From Rhizobium sp. WSM4643 (GTDB lineage: Bacteria; Pseudomonadota; Alphaproteobacteria; Rhizobiales; Rhizobiaceae), in NCBI RefSeq assembly GCF_025152745.1, contig NZ_CP104040.1, forward strand, positions 4,121,501 to 4,185,500: a stretch of DNA of 64,000 bases. The letters are read 5' to 3'. A program made the position numbers and the translations under genes. Shown here in pieces: positions 54,295 through 63,935 of this stretch. The stretch's first letter is position 1; each line of letters starts with the position of its first letter. Under the pieces are notes generated by a model. That model worked only from the letters and a program-made list of their open reading frames with translations. It searched no databases and was not told where the DNA came from.

Positions 54295-55824
54295 TTACGA
54301 GAAAGACTTTGCGAAGCTATCGAGAGCAGCGGTGAGCTTGCCCTTGGTATCGTCGCTGATTGCCTTTTCCGTGCGGATCGCGTCGAGGATGGCGGAGCCT
54401 TCCGAACGCAGATATGAGAGGAAGCCCTGCTCGAACTTGCCGACCGAAGCGACCGGCAGCTTGTCGAGATAGCCGTTGACGCCTGCAAAGATCACGGCGA
54501 CCTGCTCTTCCGTCTTCAGCGGCGAGAACTGCGGCTGCTTCAGGAGTTCGGTCAGGCGCGCACCGCGGTTCAGCAGGCGCTGCGTCGCAGCGTCGAGGTC
54601 CGAACCGAACTGGGCGAAGGCGGCCATTTCGCGATACTGGGCAAGCTCGCCCTTGATCGAGCCGGCAACCTGCTTCATCGCCTTGATCTGTGCCGAGGAG
54701 CCGACGCGCGAAACCGACAGACCGACGTTCACAGCCGGGCGGATACCCTGGTAGAACAGGTCGGTTTCGAGGAAGATCTGGCCGTCGGTGATCGAGATCA
54801 CGTTGGTCGGAATGAAGGCCGAGACGTCGTTGCCCTGCGTTTCGATGACCGGCAGAGCGGTCAGCGAACCGGCGCCCTTGTCGTCGTTCATCTTCGCAGC
54901 GCGCTCGAGCAGGCGCGAGTGCAGATAGAAAACATCGCCCGGATAGGCTTCGCGGCCCGGCGGGCGGCGCAGCAGCAGCGACATCTGGCGGTAGGACACG
55001 GCCTGCTTGGACAGGTCGTCGTAACCGATCAGCGCATGCATGCCGTTGTCACGGAAATATTCGCCCATGGCGCAGCCGGCAAAGGGCGCCAGGTACTGCA
55101 TCGGCGCCGGATCGGAAGCGGTGGCGGCGACGATGATCGAATATTTCAGCGCGCCGCGCTCTTCGAGCACCTTGACGAACTGGGCGACAGTCGAACGCTT
55201 CTGGCCGATGGCGACGTAGACGCAGTAAAGCTTTTCGCCTTCCGGACCGTTTTCGTGAATGGCCTTCTGGTTGAGGAAGGCATCGAGAAGAATCGCGGTC
55301 TTGCCGGTCTGGCGGTCGCCGATGACCAGCTCGCGCTGGCCGCGGCCGACCGGGATCAGCGCGTCGATGGCCTTGAGGCCGGTCGACATCGGCTCATGAA
55401 CCGACTTGCGCGGAATGATGCCGGGAGCCTTGACGTCGACGCGCGAACGGCGCGTCGCGTTGATCGGGCCCTTGCCGTCGATCGGATTGCCGAGCGCGTC
55501 GACGACGCGGCCGAGCAGCTCCGGACCAACCGGAACGTCAACGATGGCGCCGGTCCGCTTGACGGTGTCGCCTTCCTTGATGTCACGGTCGGAGCCGAAG
55601 ATGACGACGCCGACATTGTCGGATTCGAGGTTCAGAGCCATGCCGCGGATGCCGCCCGGGAACTCGACCATTTCACCGGCCTGGACATTGTCCAGACCGT
55701 AGACACGAGCGATACCGTCACCGACGGAGAGAACCTGGCCGACTTCCGAGACTTCTGCCTCTTTGCCGAAATTTTTAATCTGGTCTTTGAGAATTGCGGA
55801 AATTTCCGCGGCGCGGATATCCAT
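54295..55824 (-). CDS. atpA: ATP synthase alpha subunit
   Basis: The 509-residue regulatory F1 subunit. P-loop [16 protein letters not shown] (residues ~169-184), [36 protein letters not shown] and the signature [14 protein letters not shown] (residues ~363-376) are present. Start ATG 55824 overlaps the atpH stop. Length is standard. Confidence 0.97.
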   Translation of the reverse strand: MDIRAAEISAILKDQIKNFGKEAEVSEVGQVLSVGDGIARVYGLDNVQAGEMVEFPGGIRGMALNLESDNVGVVIFGSDRDIKEGDTVKRTGAIVDVPVGPELLGRVVDALGNPIDGKGPINATRRSRVDVKAPGIIPRKSVHEPMSTGLKAIDALIPVGRGQRELVIGDRQTGKTAILLDAFLNQKAIHENGPEGEKLYCVYVAIGQKRSTVAQFVKVLEERGALKYSIIVAATASDPAPMQYLAPFAGCAMGEYFRDNGMHALIGYDDLSKQAVSYRQMSLLLRRPPGREAYPGDVFYLHSRLLERAAKMNDDKGAGSLTALPVIETQGNDVSAFIPTNVISITDGQIFLETDLFYQGIRPAVNVGLSVSRVGSSAQIKAMKQVAGSIKGELAQYREMAAFAQFGSDLDAATQRLLNRGARLTELLKQPQFSPLKTEEQVAVIFAGVNGYLDKLPVASVGKFEQGFLSYLRSEGSAILDAIRTEKAISDDTKGKLTAALDSFAKSFS

Positions 55825-56390
55825 CAGCCAACCTCTTTCAATGCGAGCTTAAGGGTAGAGAGTTTGGTACGAAGAGACGTATCAATCTGACGGGACCCGA
55901 CCTTAACGATCAGACCACCAAGAATTGACGGATCAACCGTGACGGCAATCGTCACGTCTTTGCCGGTAACGCTCTTGAGTGCCACCTTCAATTCGGTTTC
56001 CTGCGCTTGCGAAAGCGCATGCGCCGAGGTGACCTCGGCGGAGATTTCACCGCGATGATTCGCGGCGATGATGCGGAAGGCCTTGATCATGCCCGGTAGG
56101 GCAAACAGGCGGCGGTTGCGCGCCACGACCTTCAGGAAATTGGCGAAGAAACCGCTGATGCCGGCCTTCTCGCTGATGGCGACGATCGCCTTCAGCTGGT
56201 CTTCAGCTGAGAAAACCGGGCTTGCGACGAAGCGCTTCAGATCGGCGCTCTCATCCAGCATCGCCTGGAAACGGTCGAGATCGGCGGTGACGCTGTCGAC
56301 GGCGCCCTGCTCGAGCGCCAGTTCGAAAAGCGACGAGGCATAGCGTTCTGCAACACCAGAAGTAAGCTGGGACGTGTCTGCCACTGGCAC
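55824..56390 (-). CDS. atpH: ATP synthase delta subunit
   Basis: The 188-residue stator subunit joining F1 to the peripheral stalk. The GTG at 56390, preceded by AGGGA, is chosen because it starts the family-typical [20 protein letters not shown]; upstream codons look noncoding. The C-terminal part has the conserved [20 protein letters not shown] (residues ~149-168) and DTSLRTKL. It heads the atpHAGDC operon; the membrane (Fo) genes are elsewhere, as usual in alphaproteobacteria. Confidence 0.95.
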   Translation of the reverse strand: MPVADTSQLTSGVAERYASSLFELALEQGAVDSVTADLDRFQAMLDESADLKRFVASPVFSAEDQLKAIVAISEKAGISGFFANFLKVVARNRRLFALPGMIKAFRIIAANHRGEISAEVTSAHALSQAQETELKVALKSVTGKDVTIAVTVDPSILGGLIVKVGSRQIDTSLRTKLSTLKLALKEVG

Positions 56391-56645
56391 AAATTTCCCT
56401 GATTTCAACCCAAAATCCGGCTCTCGGCGGGCGCCGAACCTATGATCTTGAATTCGTTTTGATTTCCCCCAGAAATCACAAGAGAAGCCTCTTGCTTCTT
56501 CCGAAATTCGGGGTCCGTCTAACATAGGATGTTCGGACTCGCAACACGCGTAATGCCTGAATACGCCTTTCGCATGAATTTCTGTCTGCAAAATCGCGCA
56601 ATGGCCTGAAAGCAGGCCAAACGAGCCATCTGCCGGCAGCGAGAG

Positions 56646-57035
56646 TCACGTCTGGATGAAGCCGAAAACGTAGAGCAGCGGTAGCGCCGCCAAGGCGATC
56701 TGCACAACCAGGAGTAAATAGTTGACGAGATTACTCCCCTTATCGGACAGGATCGAGATGACACGGGCAAAGGCTGCCATCGCGAAGGAGGCGCCGAGCG
56801 CCATGTAGATCCAGTCCTGGGCGAGCATGATCGCCGACAGCCCGAAGCCGAGATAGAAACCGCCCATCGAGCGCCCCTCGCCGAAGCCTTCCGGCCGCCC
56901 CTCCTGCGCCTGCAGACCCAGAAGACGGAAAGTATGGCCCGGCGCGAACATCATGATGAAACCGGCGAGCGCCGTGAAAGCGGCGGAACAAAAGGCAAGC
57001 TGCTCGCCAAACTCCGTCGGAAAATAAAACTCCAT
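56646..57035 (-). CDS. DUF4345-like small membrane protein
   Basis: A 129-residue protein with four predicted membrane helices (LAFCSAAFTALAGFIMMFAP; GGFYLGFGLSAIMLA; WIYMALGASFAMAAFARVIS; LLLVVQIALAALPLLYVFGF). The layout and the conserved GEGRSMGGFYLGFGL resemble DUF4345 proteins, of unknown function. It lies between priA and atpH on the same strand, 79 bases after priA's stop-side and 255 bases before atpH, probably with its own transcript. Confidence 0.75.
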   Translation of the reverse strand: MEFYFPTEFGEQLAFCSAAFTALAGFIMMFAPGHTFRLLGLQAQEGRPEGFGEGRSMGGFYLGFGLSAIMLAQDWIYMALGASFAMAAFARVISILSDKGSNLVNYLLLVVQIALAALPLLYVFGFIQT

Positions 57036-57114
57036 GCGTCAGCCCCAAATCACCCGGATGAATCAGTGTTTTATGGCATGGGCCGAAAAAGGAGGGAATG
57101 GCGGCGCCATTCAT

Positions 57115-59331
57115 TTAGAGAAAACTCTGCGGATCGATATCCAGCTGCACCTGCACCGATCCGCGCTCCTTGGGCGATTGCGACAGCAGTGCCCGCAGGA
57201 ATCCCTGCATGTCCGAGTTCCGCCGGCCGTGCACCAGAAGACGGAAGCGGTGGCGGCCGCGCACCAGCGCGAGCGGCGCTTCGGCCGGACCGAGCACCGA
57301 GATGCCCGAAACCTGTGGGGCGGCGTTGCGCATGCCGCGCGCATGGTTTTCGGCGTCGTGGCGAGTTTCGGCCGAGACGATGATCGATGCCAGCCTGCCG
57401 AAGGGCGGCAATAGGGCGCGTTCGCGTTCGGTGATCTCGCGCTCGTAGAAGGCGTCGGAATCGCCGGAGACAATTGCCTGCATGACAGGATGCTGCGGCT
57501 GGTAGGTCTGCAGCAGCCCGTGACTCTCGAGGCCGGTGCGCCCGGCCCGGCCCGTCACCTGCGACAAGAGCTGGAAGGTGCGTTCGGCCGCGCGCGGGTC
57601 GCCATTGGCAAGGCCGAGATCGGCATCGACGATTCCGACCAGCGTCATCAGCGGAAAATTGTGCCCCTTGGCCACGAGCTGAGTGCCGATGACGATATCG
57701 GCTTCGCCCTTGGCGATCGCTTCCAGCTCCAGCCGCAGCCGCTTCACCCCGCCCATGATATCCGAGGAGAGAACGATCGTCCGCGCCTCCGGGAAATGCC
57801 GTTCCACCTCCTCGGCGATGCGCTCGACGCCTGGCCCGCAGGCGACGAGATGGTCGAGCGTGCCGCATTCCGGGCAGGCCTCCGGCGTGCGCTCGGCATG
57901 GCCGCATTGATGGCATTGCAGCTGCTTACGGAAACGATGCTCCACCAGCCAGCTCGAACATTGCGGGCATTGGAACCGGTGGCCGCAGACCCGGCAGAGC
58001 GTCAGCGGCGCATAACCGCGCCGATTGAGAAAGAGCAGCGCCTGTTCGCGCTTTTCCACAGTCTTGCCGATCGCCCGGATCAGCACCGGCGACAGGAAGC
58101 CGCCCCGCTCCGGCGCATGCCGGCGCATATCGATGAGATGCAGGTCCGGCATTGCTGCATCGCCGAAACGCGTCGGCAGGTGAACGGTGCTGTAGCGCCC
58201 GCTCTGGCCGTTGACCTGGCTTTCGACCGACGGCGTCGCCGACACCAGAATGACCGGAAAATCGCCGATGCGGCCGCGCACGACAGCCATATCGCGAGCA
58301 TTGTAGAAGACGCGATCCTCCTGCTTGTAAGCGGGATCGTGTTCCTCGTCGACGATGATCAGGCCGAGATCCTCGAAGGGCAGGAAGAGCGCCGAGCGCG
58401 CGCCCGCCACCACCCGCACTTCGCCGGTCACCGCCTGACGCCAGACCTTTTCGCGCATGCGCGGCGCAAGATCGGAATGCCATTCGGCCGGCTTTGCCCC
58501 GAAGCGGTCCTGGAAGCGCTCCATGAAACTGGCCGTCAGCGCGATCTCCGGCAGCAGGATCAGCACCTGCTTGCCGCGTTTCAGCGTTTCGGCAATCGCC
58601 TCGAAATAAACCTCGGTCTTGCCGGAGCCGGTCACCCCGTCGATCAGCGACACCGAAAATTCGCCCTTGCGGACGTCGGAAACGATCTCTTCGGCCGCCT
58701 GCTTCTGCGGCCCTTCGAGACGTGCGGCGGCAAAATTCGGATCGGGCATCGCCACCACCGGCGGCGGCGGCAGGAAGATCGTCTCGAAGATGCCGAGCGT
58801 GATCAGCCCGTCGACGACACTCGTCGAGACACCCGCCGCATGCGCAAGGCCGCTGCGTGTCCAGGAAAAGCCGTCGGAGGCCGTATCGAGCACCCGGGCG
58901 CGCGCCGGCGTCATCCGCTCCGGTTCGCCGCCGACGAGCTTCAAGCCCTCCACCATCGGTTCCGGCTCGAAGGCGTTCGGTGCCCGCAGCGCCATGCGCG
59001 CGACCAGGCCGGGCGGCGAGAGCGTATAGGTCGCCACCCAATCGATGAAATCCCGCATCTCCCTGGCAAGCGGCGGGCAGTCGAAGACATGGCTGATCGG
59101 TCGAAGCTTCTTCGGATCGACGCCGTCCTCGCCGCCGTCCCAGACGACGCCGATCACCTGCCGCGGCCCGAGCGGTACCTGCACGACCGAGCCGGGCTCG
59201 ACCGCCATGCCATCCGGCACTGAATAGGAATAGGGTTTCGGCGCCGGCATCGGCACCAGCACGGGAACCGTTCGGTTCGCGGGCGGTGCCTCGAAAAGCG
59301 CGCCAAAGAGATCGGACGAATCTGTGCTCAT
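57115..59331 (-). CDS. priA: Primosomal protein N' (replication restart helicase PriA)
   Basis: A 738-residue superfamily-2 helicase reloading replication at stalled forks. An N-terminal 3'-end-binding domain (residues ~15-110) is followed by Walker A GVTGSGKTEVYFEA, the DEEH box IIVDEEHDPAYKQED and a Cys-rich zinc region: CRVCGHRFQCPQCSSWL, then CHQCGH and CPECGTLDHL. C-terminal motifs include IGTQLVAKGHNFP and QVTGRAGR. ATG 59331 is preferred over an earlier start by homology of the MSTDSSDLFGALFEA N-terminus and by the lack of a ribosome site upstream. Confidence 0.95.
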   Translation of the reverse strand: MSTDSSDLFGALFEAPPANRTVPVLVPMPAPKPYSYSVPDGMAVEPGSVVQVPLGPRQVIGVVWDGGEDGVDPKKLRPISHVFDCPPLAREMRDFIDWVATYTLSPPGLVARMALRAPNAFEPEPMVEGLKLVGGEPERMTPARARVLDTASDGFSWTRSGLAHAAGVSTSVVDGLITLGIFETIFLPPPPVVAMPDPNFAAARLEGPQKQAAEEIVSDVRKGEFSVSLIDGVTGSGKTEVYFEAIAETLKRGKQVLILLPEIALTASFMERFQDRFGAKPAEWHSDLAPRMREKVWRQAVTGEVRVVAGARSALFLPFEDLGLIIVDEEHDPAYKQEDRVFYNARDMAVVRGRIGDFPVILVSATPSVESQVNGQSGRYSTVHLPTRFGDAAMPDLHLIDMRRHAPERGGFLSPVLIRAIGKTVEKREQALLFLNRRGYAPLTLCRVCGHRFQCPQCSSWLVEHRFRKQLQCHQCGHAERTPEACPECGTLDHLVACGPGVERIAEEVERHFPEARTIVLSSDIMGGVKRLRLELEAIAKGEADIVIGTQLVAKGHNFPLMTLVGIVDADLGLANGDPRAAERTFQLLSQVTGRAGRTGLESHGLLQTYQPQHPVMQAIVSGDSDAFYEREITERERALLPPFGRLASIIVSAETRHDAENHARGMRNAAPQVSGISVLGPAEAPLALVRGRHRFRLLVHGRRNSDMQGFLRALLSQSPKERGSVQVQLDIDPQSFL

Positions 59332-59494
59332 CGCGCGAGACCATGCCCGCAAATCGATGGAATTGGAACCGCAAAGACGAGGCGATGCGTTCCGCGTCAT
59401 AGCGACGATTTAAAGATCCGAGCCCGGTTACAATGCAGCGAATTTTGTCTTAGCTCTCTACGGTGAAGCCCTTGCGCATGATCACCCCGCGGTT

Positions 59495-59638
59495 GCAAAT
59501 GGAGTGTGCAGTCGCATGGGGGACGGCATGCCCGATGACGCCGAGCTGATCGAGACCATGCAAGCCGCCATCGACGATCGCACGATTGCCGAAAAGGTTT
59601 TTGTTCGAAATGCCGAAGCGCTGTTCTTCGGCCGCTGA
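59495..59638 (+). pseudogene. Remnant 3' end of an amidohydrolase-like gene
   Basis: The frame ending TGA at 59636-59638 reads MGDGMPDDAELIETMQAA (from 59516), then TIAEKVFVRNAEALFFGR. This looks like the C-terminus of a dicarboxylate-hydrolase-type amidohydrolase (MPDD...,RNAE.LF). The preceding sequence does not continue a recognisable protein, so only about 45 codons remain. It lies 14 bases before the DapA-family gene, the position such an operon partner would have. Confidence 0.4.
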
Positions 59639-59652
59639 ATTGGAGAGCACCA

Positions 59653-60585
59653 ATGGCCAGACTGACCGAAGATGCCAAGGGCGTCTATGTGATCGCCGTG
59701 ACCCCCTTCACCGATGACGGCGCGCTCGATCTCGCCAGCATCGAGAGCATGGTCGATTTTTACGAAGGCGCCGGCGTCACCGGCCTGACGGTGCTTGGCC
59801 AGTTCGGCGAGGCCCCGAAGCTGACCGCCGAGGAATCGCGGATAGTCGTCGAACGGGTGCTGAAGCGCCTCGACGGCCGCCTCCCCGTCGTCGTCGGCGT
59901 TTCGGCGCCAGGGCTTGCGCCGATGAGCGAACTCGCCGAAGCCGTCATGGGTGAGGGTGCGGCCGGCGTCATGGTCGCGCCACCCTGGACCATCAAGACC
60001 GACGATCAGGCTTTCGCCTTCTATCAATCGGTCGGGGAGGCCCTGGGCGATACACCCTTCGTGCTGCAGGATTATCCGCTCACCACCAATGTGACGATCG
60101 CGCCCAAGGTCATCGAGCGCATCGTCAACGAGGTGCCGGACTGTGTCATGCTCAAGCACGAGGATTGGCCGGGTCTTTCGAAGATCTCAGCACTTCGCGC
60201 CGCCAGCGACAAGGGCGCCATGCGGCGTATCTCGATCCTTTGCGGCAATGGCGGGCTTTTCCTGCCCGAAGAAATGGGCCGGGGCGCCGATGGCGCCATG
60301 ACCGGCTTTTGTTATCCGGAGATGATGGTTGGCGTCGTCGAGGCCTATGCCGCCGGAAATCCCGATCGCGCCCATGCGATCTTCGACGCCTATCTGCCAC
60401 TCGCCCGCTACGAACAGCAGCAGGGCATCGGTCTTGCCTCGCGCAAATATGTGCTTGCCAAGCGCGGTGTGATCAAGTCCGCCACCCTGCGCAAGCCAAG
60501 CGCCAAGCTGTCGGCGCTCGATATTGCCGACGTCGAGCGCTTGCTGGCGCGCCAGGCCATCCGCCTCAAGGAAATCGGGGCGTGA
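59653..60585 (+). CDS. Dihydrodipicolinate synthase (DapA) family lyase
   Basis: A 310-residue TIM-barrel aldolase/lyase. Family marks: VTPFTDDGALDLASIESMVD near the N-terminus, GLTVLGQFGEAPKLTAEE, the Tyr in QDYPLTTNV and the Schiff-base Lys in CVMLKHEDWPG (residues ~160-170). GGAGAG precedes ATG 59653. The GEAPKLTAEE loop differs from true DapA (GTTGES), so it probably acts on another keto acid rather than in lysine synthesis; the amidohydrolase remnant upstream points to a catabolic pathway. Confidence 0.88.
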   Translation: MARLTEDAKGVYVIAVTPFTDDGALDLASIESMVDFYEGAGVTGLTVLGQFGEAPKLTAEESRIVVERVLKRLDGRLPVVVGVSAPGLAPMSELAEAVMGEGAAGVMVAPPWTIKTDDQAFAFYQSVGEALGDTPFVLQDYPLTTNVTIAPKVIERIVNEVPDCVMLKHEDWPGLSKISALRAASDKGAMRRISILCGNGGLFLPEEMGRGADGAMTGFCYPEMMVGVVEAYAAGNPDRAHAIFDAYLPLARYEQQQGIGLASRKYVLAKRGVIKSATLRKPSAKLSALDIADVERLLARQAIRLKEIGA

Positions 60586-60653
60586 AGCACCGGTCAAATC
60601 CGAAGCCGCTGGATCATCGCTGCGGATATCGATCGTCATGGCAATGCCGGTGG

Positions 60654-61604
60654 TTAGATGGCAGGAACCGGAATTTCGCGGCGCGTCGGCGCAATCGGCA
60701 GGCCGACCGGCACGAAACTCGCGTCACCATTTCTCGCCATGTCGTGTACCGTATGTTTCTCCAGCGCCTTTGTCACCTCGTTGAGGTCGCCGTCCAGCTG
60801 TTCGGCCGGAATGAGATTGCCGATGACGAAATCGAAGCGGTCGCCGCGTTTGTTCAGCAGTTCATGAAAGACCGTCATGTCGCGAAGCTCCGTCGACCAT
60901 TTCGCCAGCCAGTAGAACAGGCCGGAATTGCGTGCCGTCACATGGACGGGAAGGATCGGAAGATTGTATTTGCGCGCCAGCCCGACGGCCGAGGTCTTCC
61001 ACGGACGTTCGTTCAGCCGGCCGTTCGCCCAATAGGCGATGCGGCCTGAGGGAAAGAGCACTGTCGCCTTGCCTTCCCTGACCGCATGGTTGGTCAGCTG
61101 CAGCGTTTCGCGCGCCTTCGGCTTGCTCTTATGCTCCTCCCGCCATTCGACGGGAATGATCATCTCGGCAAACCGTGGATTGACGCGGATGGCATCGCGA
61201 TTGGCAAAGAACATCATGTCCGGCCGGCGCGCTTTCAACAGATCGAACACGGCAACGCCGTCGGCGATGCCGGTCGGATGGTTGCTGACGAGGATGAAGC
61301 CGCCGGTATCGGGAATGCGTTCGCCGTTGGTGATGCCGATGTCGAGTTTCAGCATGTCGCTCATATATTCGAACGACTGGAAGCCCGGCATTTTGGCGAC
61401 CGCATTGGCGAATTCGAGCGCCTTGTTGTAGCGCAGCAGCGTATAGAGGAACGGCCGCATGAGCGGCCAGAGCGGATTTTTCACGATCCTCTGGCCGCGT
61501 TCGGCAATCAGCGTATCGACGATATGACCGGGCTTTCCCTGTGAAACGAGAGCGATCGCTTCCGCGAGCTGTCCGAAAGCCGTCATGGAATCGCGCCGTG
61601 CCAT
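60654..61604 (-). CDS. PlsC-like glycerolipid acyltransferase
   Basis: A 316-residue acyltransferase of the lysophosphatidic-acid/ornithine-lipid type. The catalytic H-x4-D box is LVSNHPTGIADGVAVFD (residues ~105-121), and the substrate box appears as TVLFPSGRIAYWANG. AGGAT lies before ATG 61604. It may make phosphatidic acid or an acylated lipid precursor at the inner membrane; the exact acceptor is unknown. The gene stands alone, convergent with the DapA-family gene. Confidence 0.8.
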   Translation of the reverse strand: MARRDSMTAFGQLAEAIALVSQGKPGHIVDTLIAERGQRIVKNPLWPLMRPFLYTLLRYNKALEFANAVAKMPGFQSFEYMSDMLKLDIGITNGERIPDTGGFILVSNHPTGIADGVAVFDLLKARRPDMMFFANRDAIRVNPRFAEMIIPVEWREEHKSKPKARETLQLTNHAVREGKATVLFPSGRIAYWANGRLNERPWKTSAVGLARKYNLPILPVHVTARNSGLFYWLAKWSTELRDMTVFHELLNKRGDRFDFVIGNLIPAEQLDGDLNEVTKALEKHTVHDMARNGDASFVPVGLPIAPTRREIPVPAI

Positions 61605-61743
61605 GAAAGATCCTGTTTATGGGGTATAAGCTATCGCAGTACAATATGATCGAAGGATGACAAAGGCTTGGCCGGCATTAGCAATTCCATAACTGTTCCT
61701 GCTCCAAATTGGCGGACTTGAAGGCAAAATCAAGGCCCGCAAC

Positions 61744-62679
61744 GTGAACGAACTGCTTGTTATCGCCGATCAGCGCCTGATGGCGGAACGGGCCGCGTGG
61801 CTCGAAAACCTCGCCAGGGAGCGCCGTCTTTCCGAGCATACTCTCGACGCCTACGAGCGCGATACCCGCCAGTTTCTGACCTTTCTGACCGGCCATCTCG
61901 CCGGCCCGGCGACGCTCGGCGATATCAGGGAGTTACGCCCCGCCGATTTCCGCGCCTTCCTGGCGGCCCGGCGCAAGCAGGGCTCCGGCGCCCGATCGCT
62001 TGGCCGCAATCTCGCCGGTCTTCGCTCACTGCTGCGCCATCTCGAAAAGAGAGGCCTGGTCAACGCCGCCGGTGCTGCCGCGGTGCGCTCGCCGAAACAA
62101 CCGAAATCGCTGCCCAAGCCGCTGTCGGACACCCAGGCGATCAACGTCGTCAGCGACGACGCCCAGCTCCATGACGAACCCTGGATTGCGGCCCGCGATG
62201 CGGCGGTCATGACGCTGCTCTACGGCTGCGGCCTGCGCATCTCCGAGGCGCTGGATCTTACGCCCGCCGACCTGCAGAAGGGCGCGACGACTCTGCGCAT
62301 CACCGGCAAGGGCAACAAGACGCGGCTGGTGCCGCTGCTCTCCGTGGTTTTCGACGCCGTCGAGAAATACCGCACGCTCTGCCCATATCATCTCGAAAGC
62401 GGCGAGCCGCTGTTTCGCGGCGCCCGCGGCGGCAAGCTGCAAGCGGCAATCATCCAGCGGACCATGCAGAAGATGCGCAGCGCCTTCGGCCTGCCGGAAA
62501 CGGCGACACCGCATGCATTGCGCCACTCCTTTGCCACCCACCTGCTGGCCGGCGGTGGTGATCTGCGCACCATCCAGGAATTACTCGGCCATGCCAGTCT
62601 TGCCACAACACAGGTCTATACCGGCGTCGATGCATCGCGGCTGCTCGAGGTGTATGATCGGGCGCATCCGCGCGCCTAG
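61744..62679 (+). CDS. xerC: Chromosome-dimer recombinase XerC
   Basis: A 311-residue tyrosine recombinase acting at dif with XerD. Complete active site: R in YGCGLRISEALDL (residues ~159-171), K in GKGNKTRLVPL, HALRHSFATHLL (H and R), LGHASLATTQVYTG (H and nucleophile Y). The N-terminal SAM-like core-binding domain is present (HTLDAYERDTRQFLTF). GTG 61744 is used, with AAGG upstream; ATG 61780 is possible. Nearness to priA agrees with a core-genome XerC rather than an integrase. Confidence 0.92.
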   Translation: MNELLVIADQRLMAERAAWLENLARERRLSEHTLDAYERDTRQFLTFLTGHLAGPATLGDIRELRPADFRAFLAARRKQGSGARSLGRNLAGLRSLLRHLEKRGLVNAAGAAAVRSPKQPKSLPKPLSDTQAINVVSDDAQLHDEPWIAARDAAVMTLLYGCGLRISEALDLTPADLQKGATTLRITGKGNKTRLVPLLSVVFDAVEKYRTLCPYHLESGEPLFRGARGGKLQAAIIQRTMQKMRSAFGLPETATPHALRHSFATHLLAGGGDLRTIQELLGHASLATTQVYTGVDASRLLEVYDRAHPRA

Positions 62680-62760
62680 CGCATCGGAGAAGTACGACGC
62701 GCAAATTGAAAGTGTTAAAGCGCATGGCATCGATCCAATTGAATGTGAGGCGCTTTAAGC
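62674..62760. repeat. Intergenic repeat after xerC
   Basis: AGCGCATCGGAGAAG...AAATTGAAAGTGTTAAAGCGCATGGCATCGATCC..., ending GAGGCGCTTTAA. It shares the AGCGC...TTGAA...GCATG style of the other rhizobial intergenic elements in the window, but only partially. Confidence 0.45.
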
Positions 62761-62846
62761 TTTCGTTAAGGCCTTCTCTTAAAGGAATATGCGCAAGCCG
62801 AGCGTAGAGCATGAAGCCTACGGAGCATGTGATCGGAACACCCATC

Positions 62847-63923
62847 ATGACGACATCAATCGGCCGCCGGACGTCTTACCTCGCAGTGCCGGCCAATCTG
62901 TTGCTCTGGCTGATCGCGGCCTTTCACATGCTGCTTCTTGCCGCCCTGTTTGCCGCCTTCCTGACGGCAAGGCCGGCGGCGGCCGAAGATGTCGCCTGCA
63001 CCGGCCGCAACCTGATGGTCGAACTGCAGCAGAGCGACCCTGCCCGCTATGCCGAGGCGCTGAAGGAAGCCGACGCCACGCCGAACGGCAAGGGCATCTT
63101 CTGGAAAATCGAGAAGCCGGGACTTGCACCCTCGTGGCTGCTCGGCAGCATGCATGTCACCGATCCGCGCGTGCTTGCCCTGCCGCCGCGCGCCCAGGCA
63201 GCCCATGACGCCGCCGACACCATCATCATCGAATCCGACGAGATCCTCGATGAGCGGAAGGCGACCGCCGCCCTGCTCGCAAAGCCAGAGCTGACGATGT
63301 TCATCGACGGCACGACGATCGATAAGCTGCTCTCCCCCGAGGACTACAAGCGCCTCGAGACCGGCCTCAAACAGCGCGGCATCCCGATCAGCGCCGTTTC
63401 CCGGATGCGGCCCTGGATGATTTCCAGCGCCGTCGCGCTTCCGGCCTGCGAAATCGCCCGTAAGGCGAAAGGCGGGCAGTTCCTCGACCAGAAGATCGCC
63501 ACCGACGCCGTTGCTCAGGGCAAGCAGGTCAAGGGGCTGGAGACGCTTGCCGAACAGATCCAGGCTATGGCCGATCTGCCGGTCGAATTCCATCTAAAAT
63601 CGCTGATCGAGACGCTGGAACTCGGCGACAAGATGAGCGATGTCGTCGAGACGATGACCGACCTCTACCTCTCCGGCGATATCGGCATGACCATGCCGAT
63701 GCTGAAAACCGTGACACCGGAGGAGGAAGGCGAAAACAGCGATTATGCCGCCTTCGAACAGCGCGTCATCCTCGACCGCAACAAGGTGATGGCCGAGCGC
63801 GCCGCGCCCATTCTCGACGGCGGCAACGTCTTCATGGCCGTCGGCGCCCTGCACCTGCCCGGCAAGGAAGGCGTTATCGAGCTGCTGCGCCAGCAGGGCT
63901 TCACCGTGACCGCGGTAAACTGA
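62847..63923 (+). CDS. TraB/GumN family protein
   Basis: A 358-residue exported protein. An uncleaved or late-cleaved signal (LLLWLIAAFHMLLLAALFAA) is followed by the TraB/GumN domain: LLGSMHVTDPRV (residues ~98-109), IIESDEILDE (metal or catalytic acids), LDQKIATDAVAQGKQVKGLE (residues ~213-232) with TLAEQIQAM, and C-terminal NVFMAVGALHLPGKEGVIEL (residues ~331-350). The paired GSxH and GxxHLPG motifs are shared with Tiki-like metalloproteases, so a peptidase role is possible. ATG 62847 keeps the signal near the start; ATG 62811 is an alternative. Confidence 0.85.
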   Translation: MTTSIGRRTSYLAVPANLLLWLIAAFHMLLLAALFAAFLTARPAAAEDVACTGRNLMVELQQSDPARYAEALKEADATPNGKGIFWKIEKPGLAPSWLLGSMHVTDPRVLALPPRAQAAHDAADTIIIESDEILDERKATAALLAKPELTMFIDGTTIDKLLSPEDYKRLETGLKQRGIPISAVSRMRPWMISSAVALPACEIARKAKGGQFLDQKIATDAVAQGKQVKGLETLAEQIQAMADLPVEFHLKSLIETLELGDKMSDVVETMTDLYLSGDIGMTMPMLKTVTPEEEGENSDYAAFEQRVILDRNKVMAERAAPILDGGNVFMAVGALHLPGKEGVIELLRQQGFTVTAVN

Positions 63924-63935
63924 GCCCGTCGGCGC

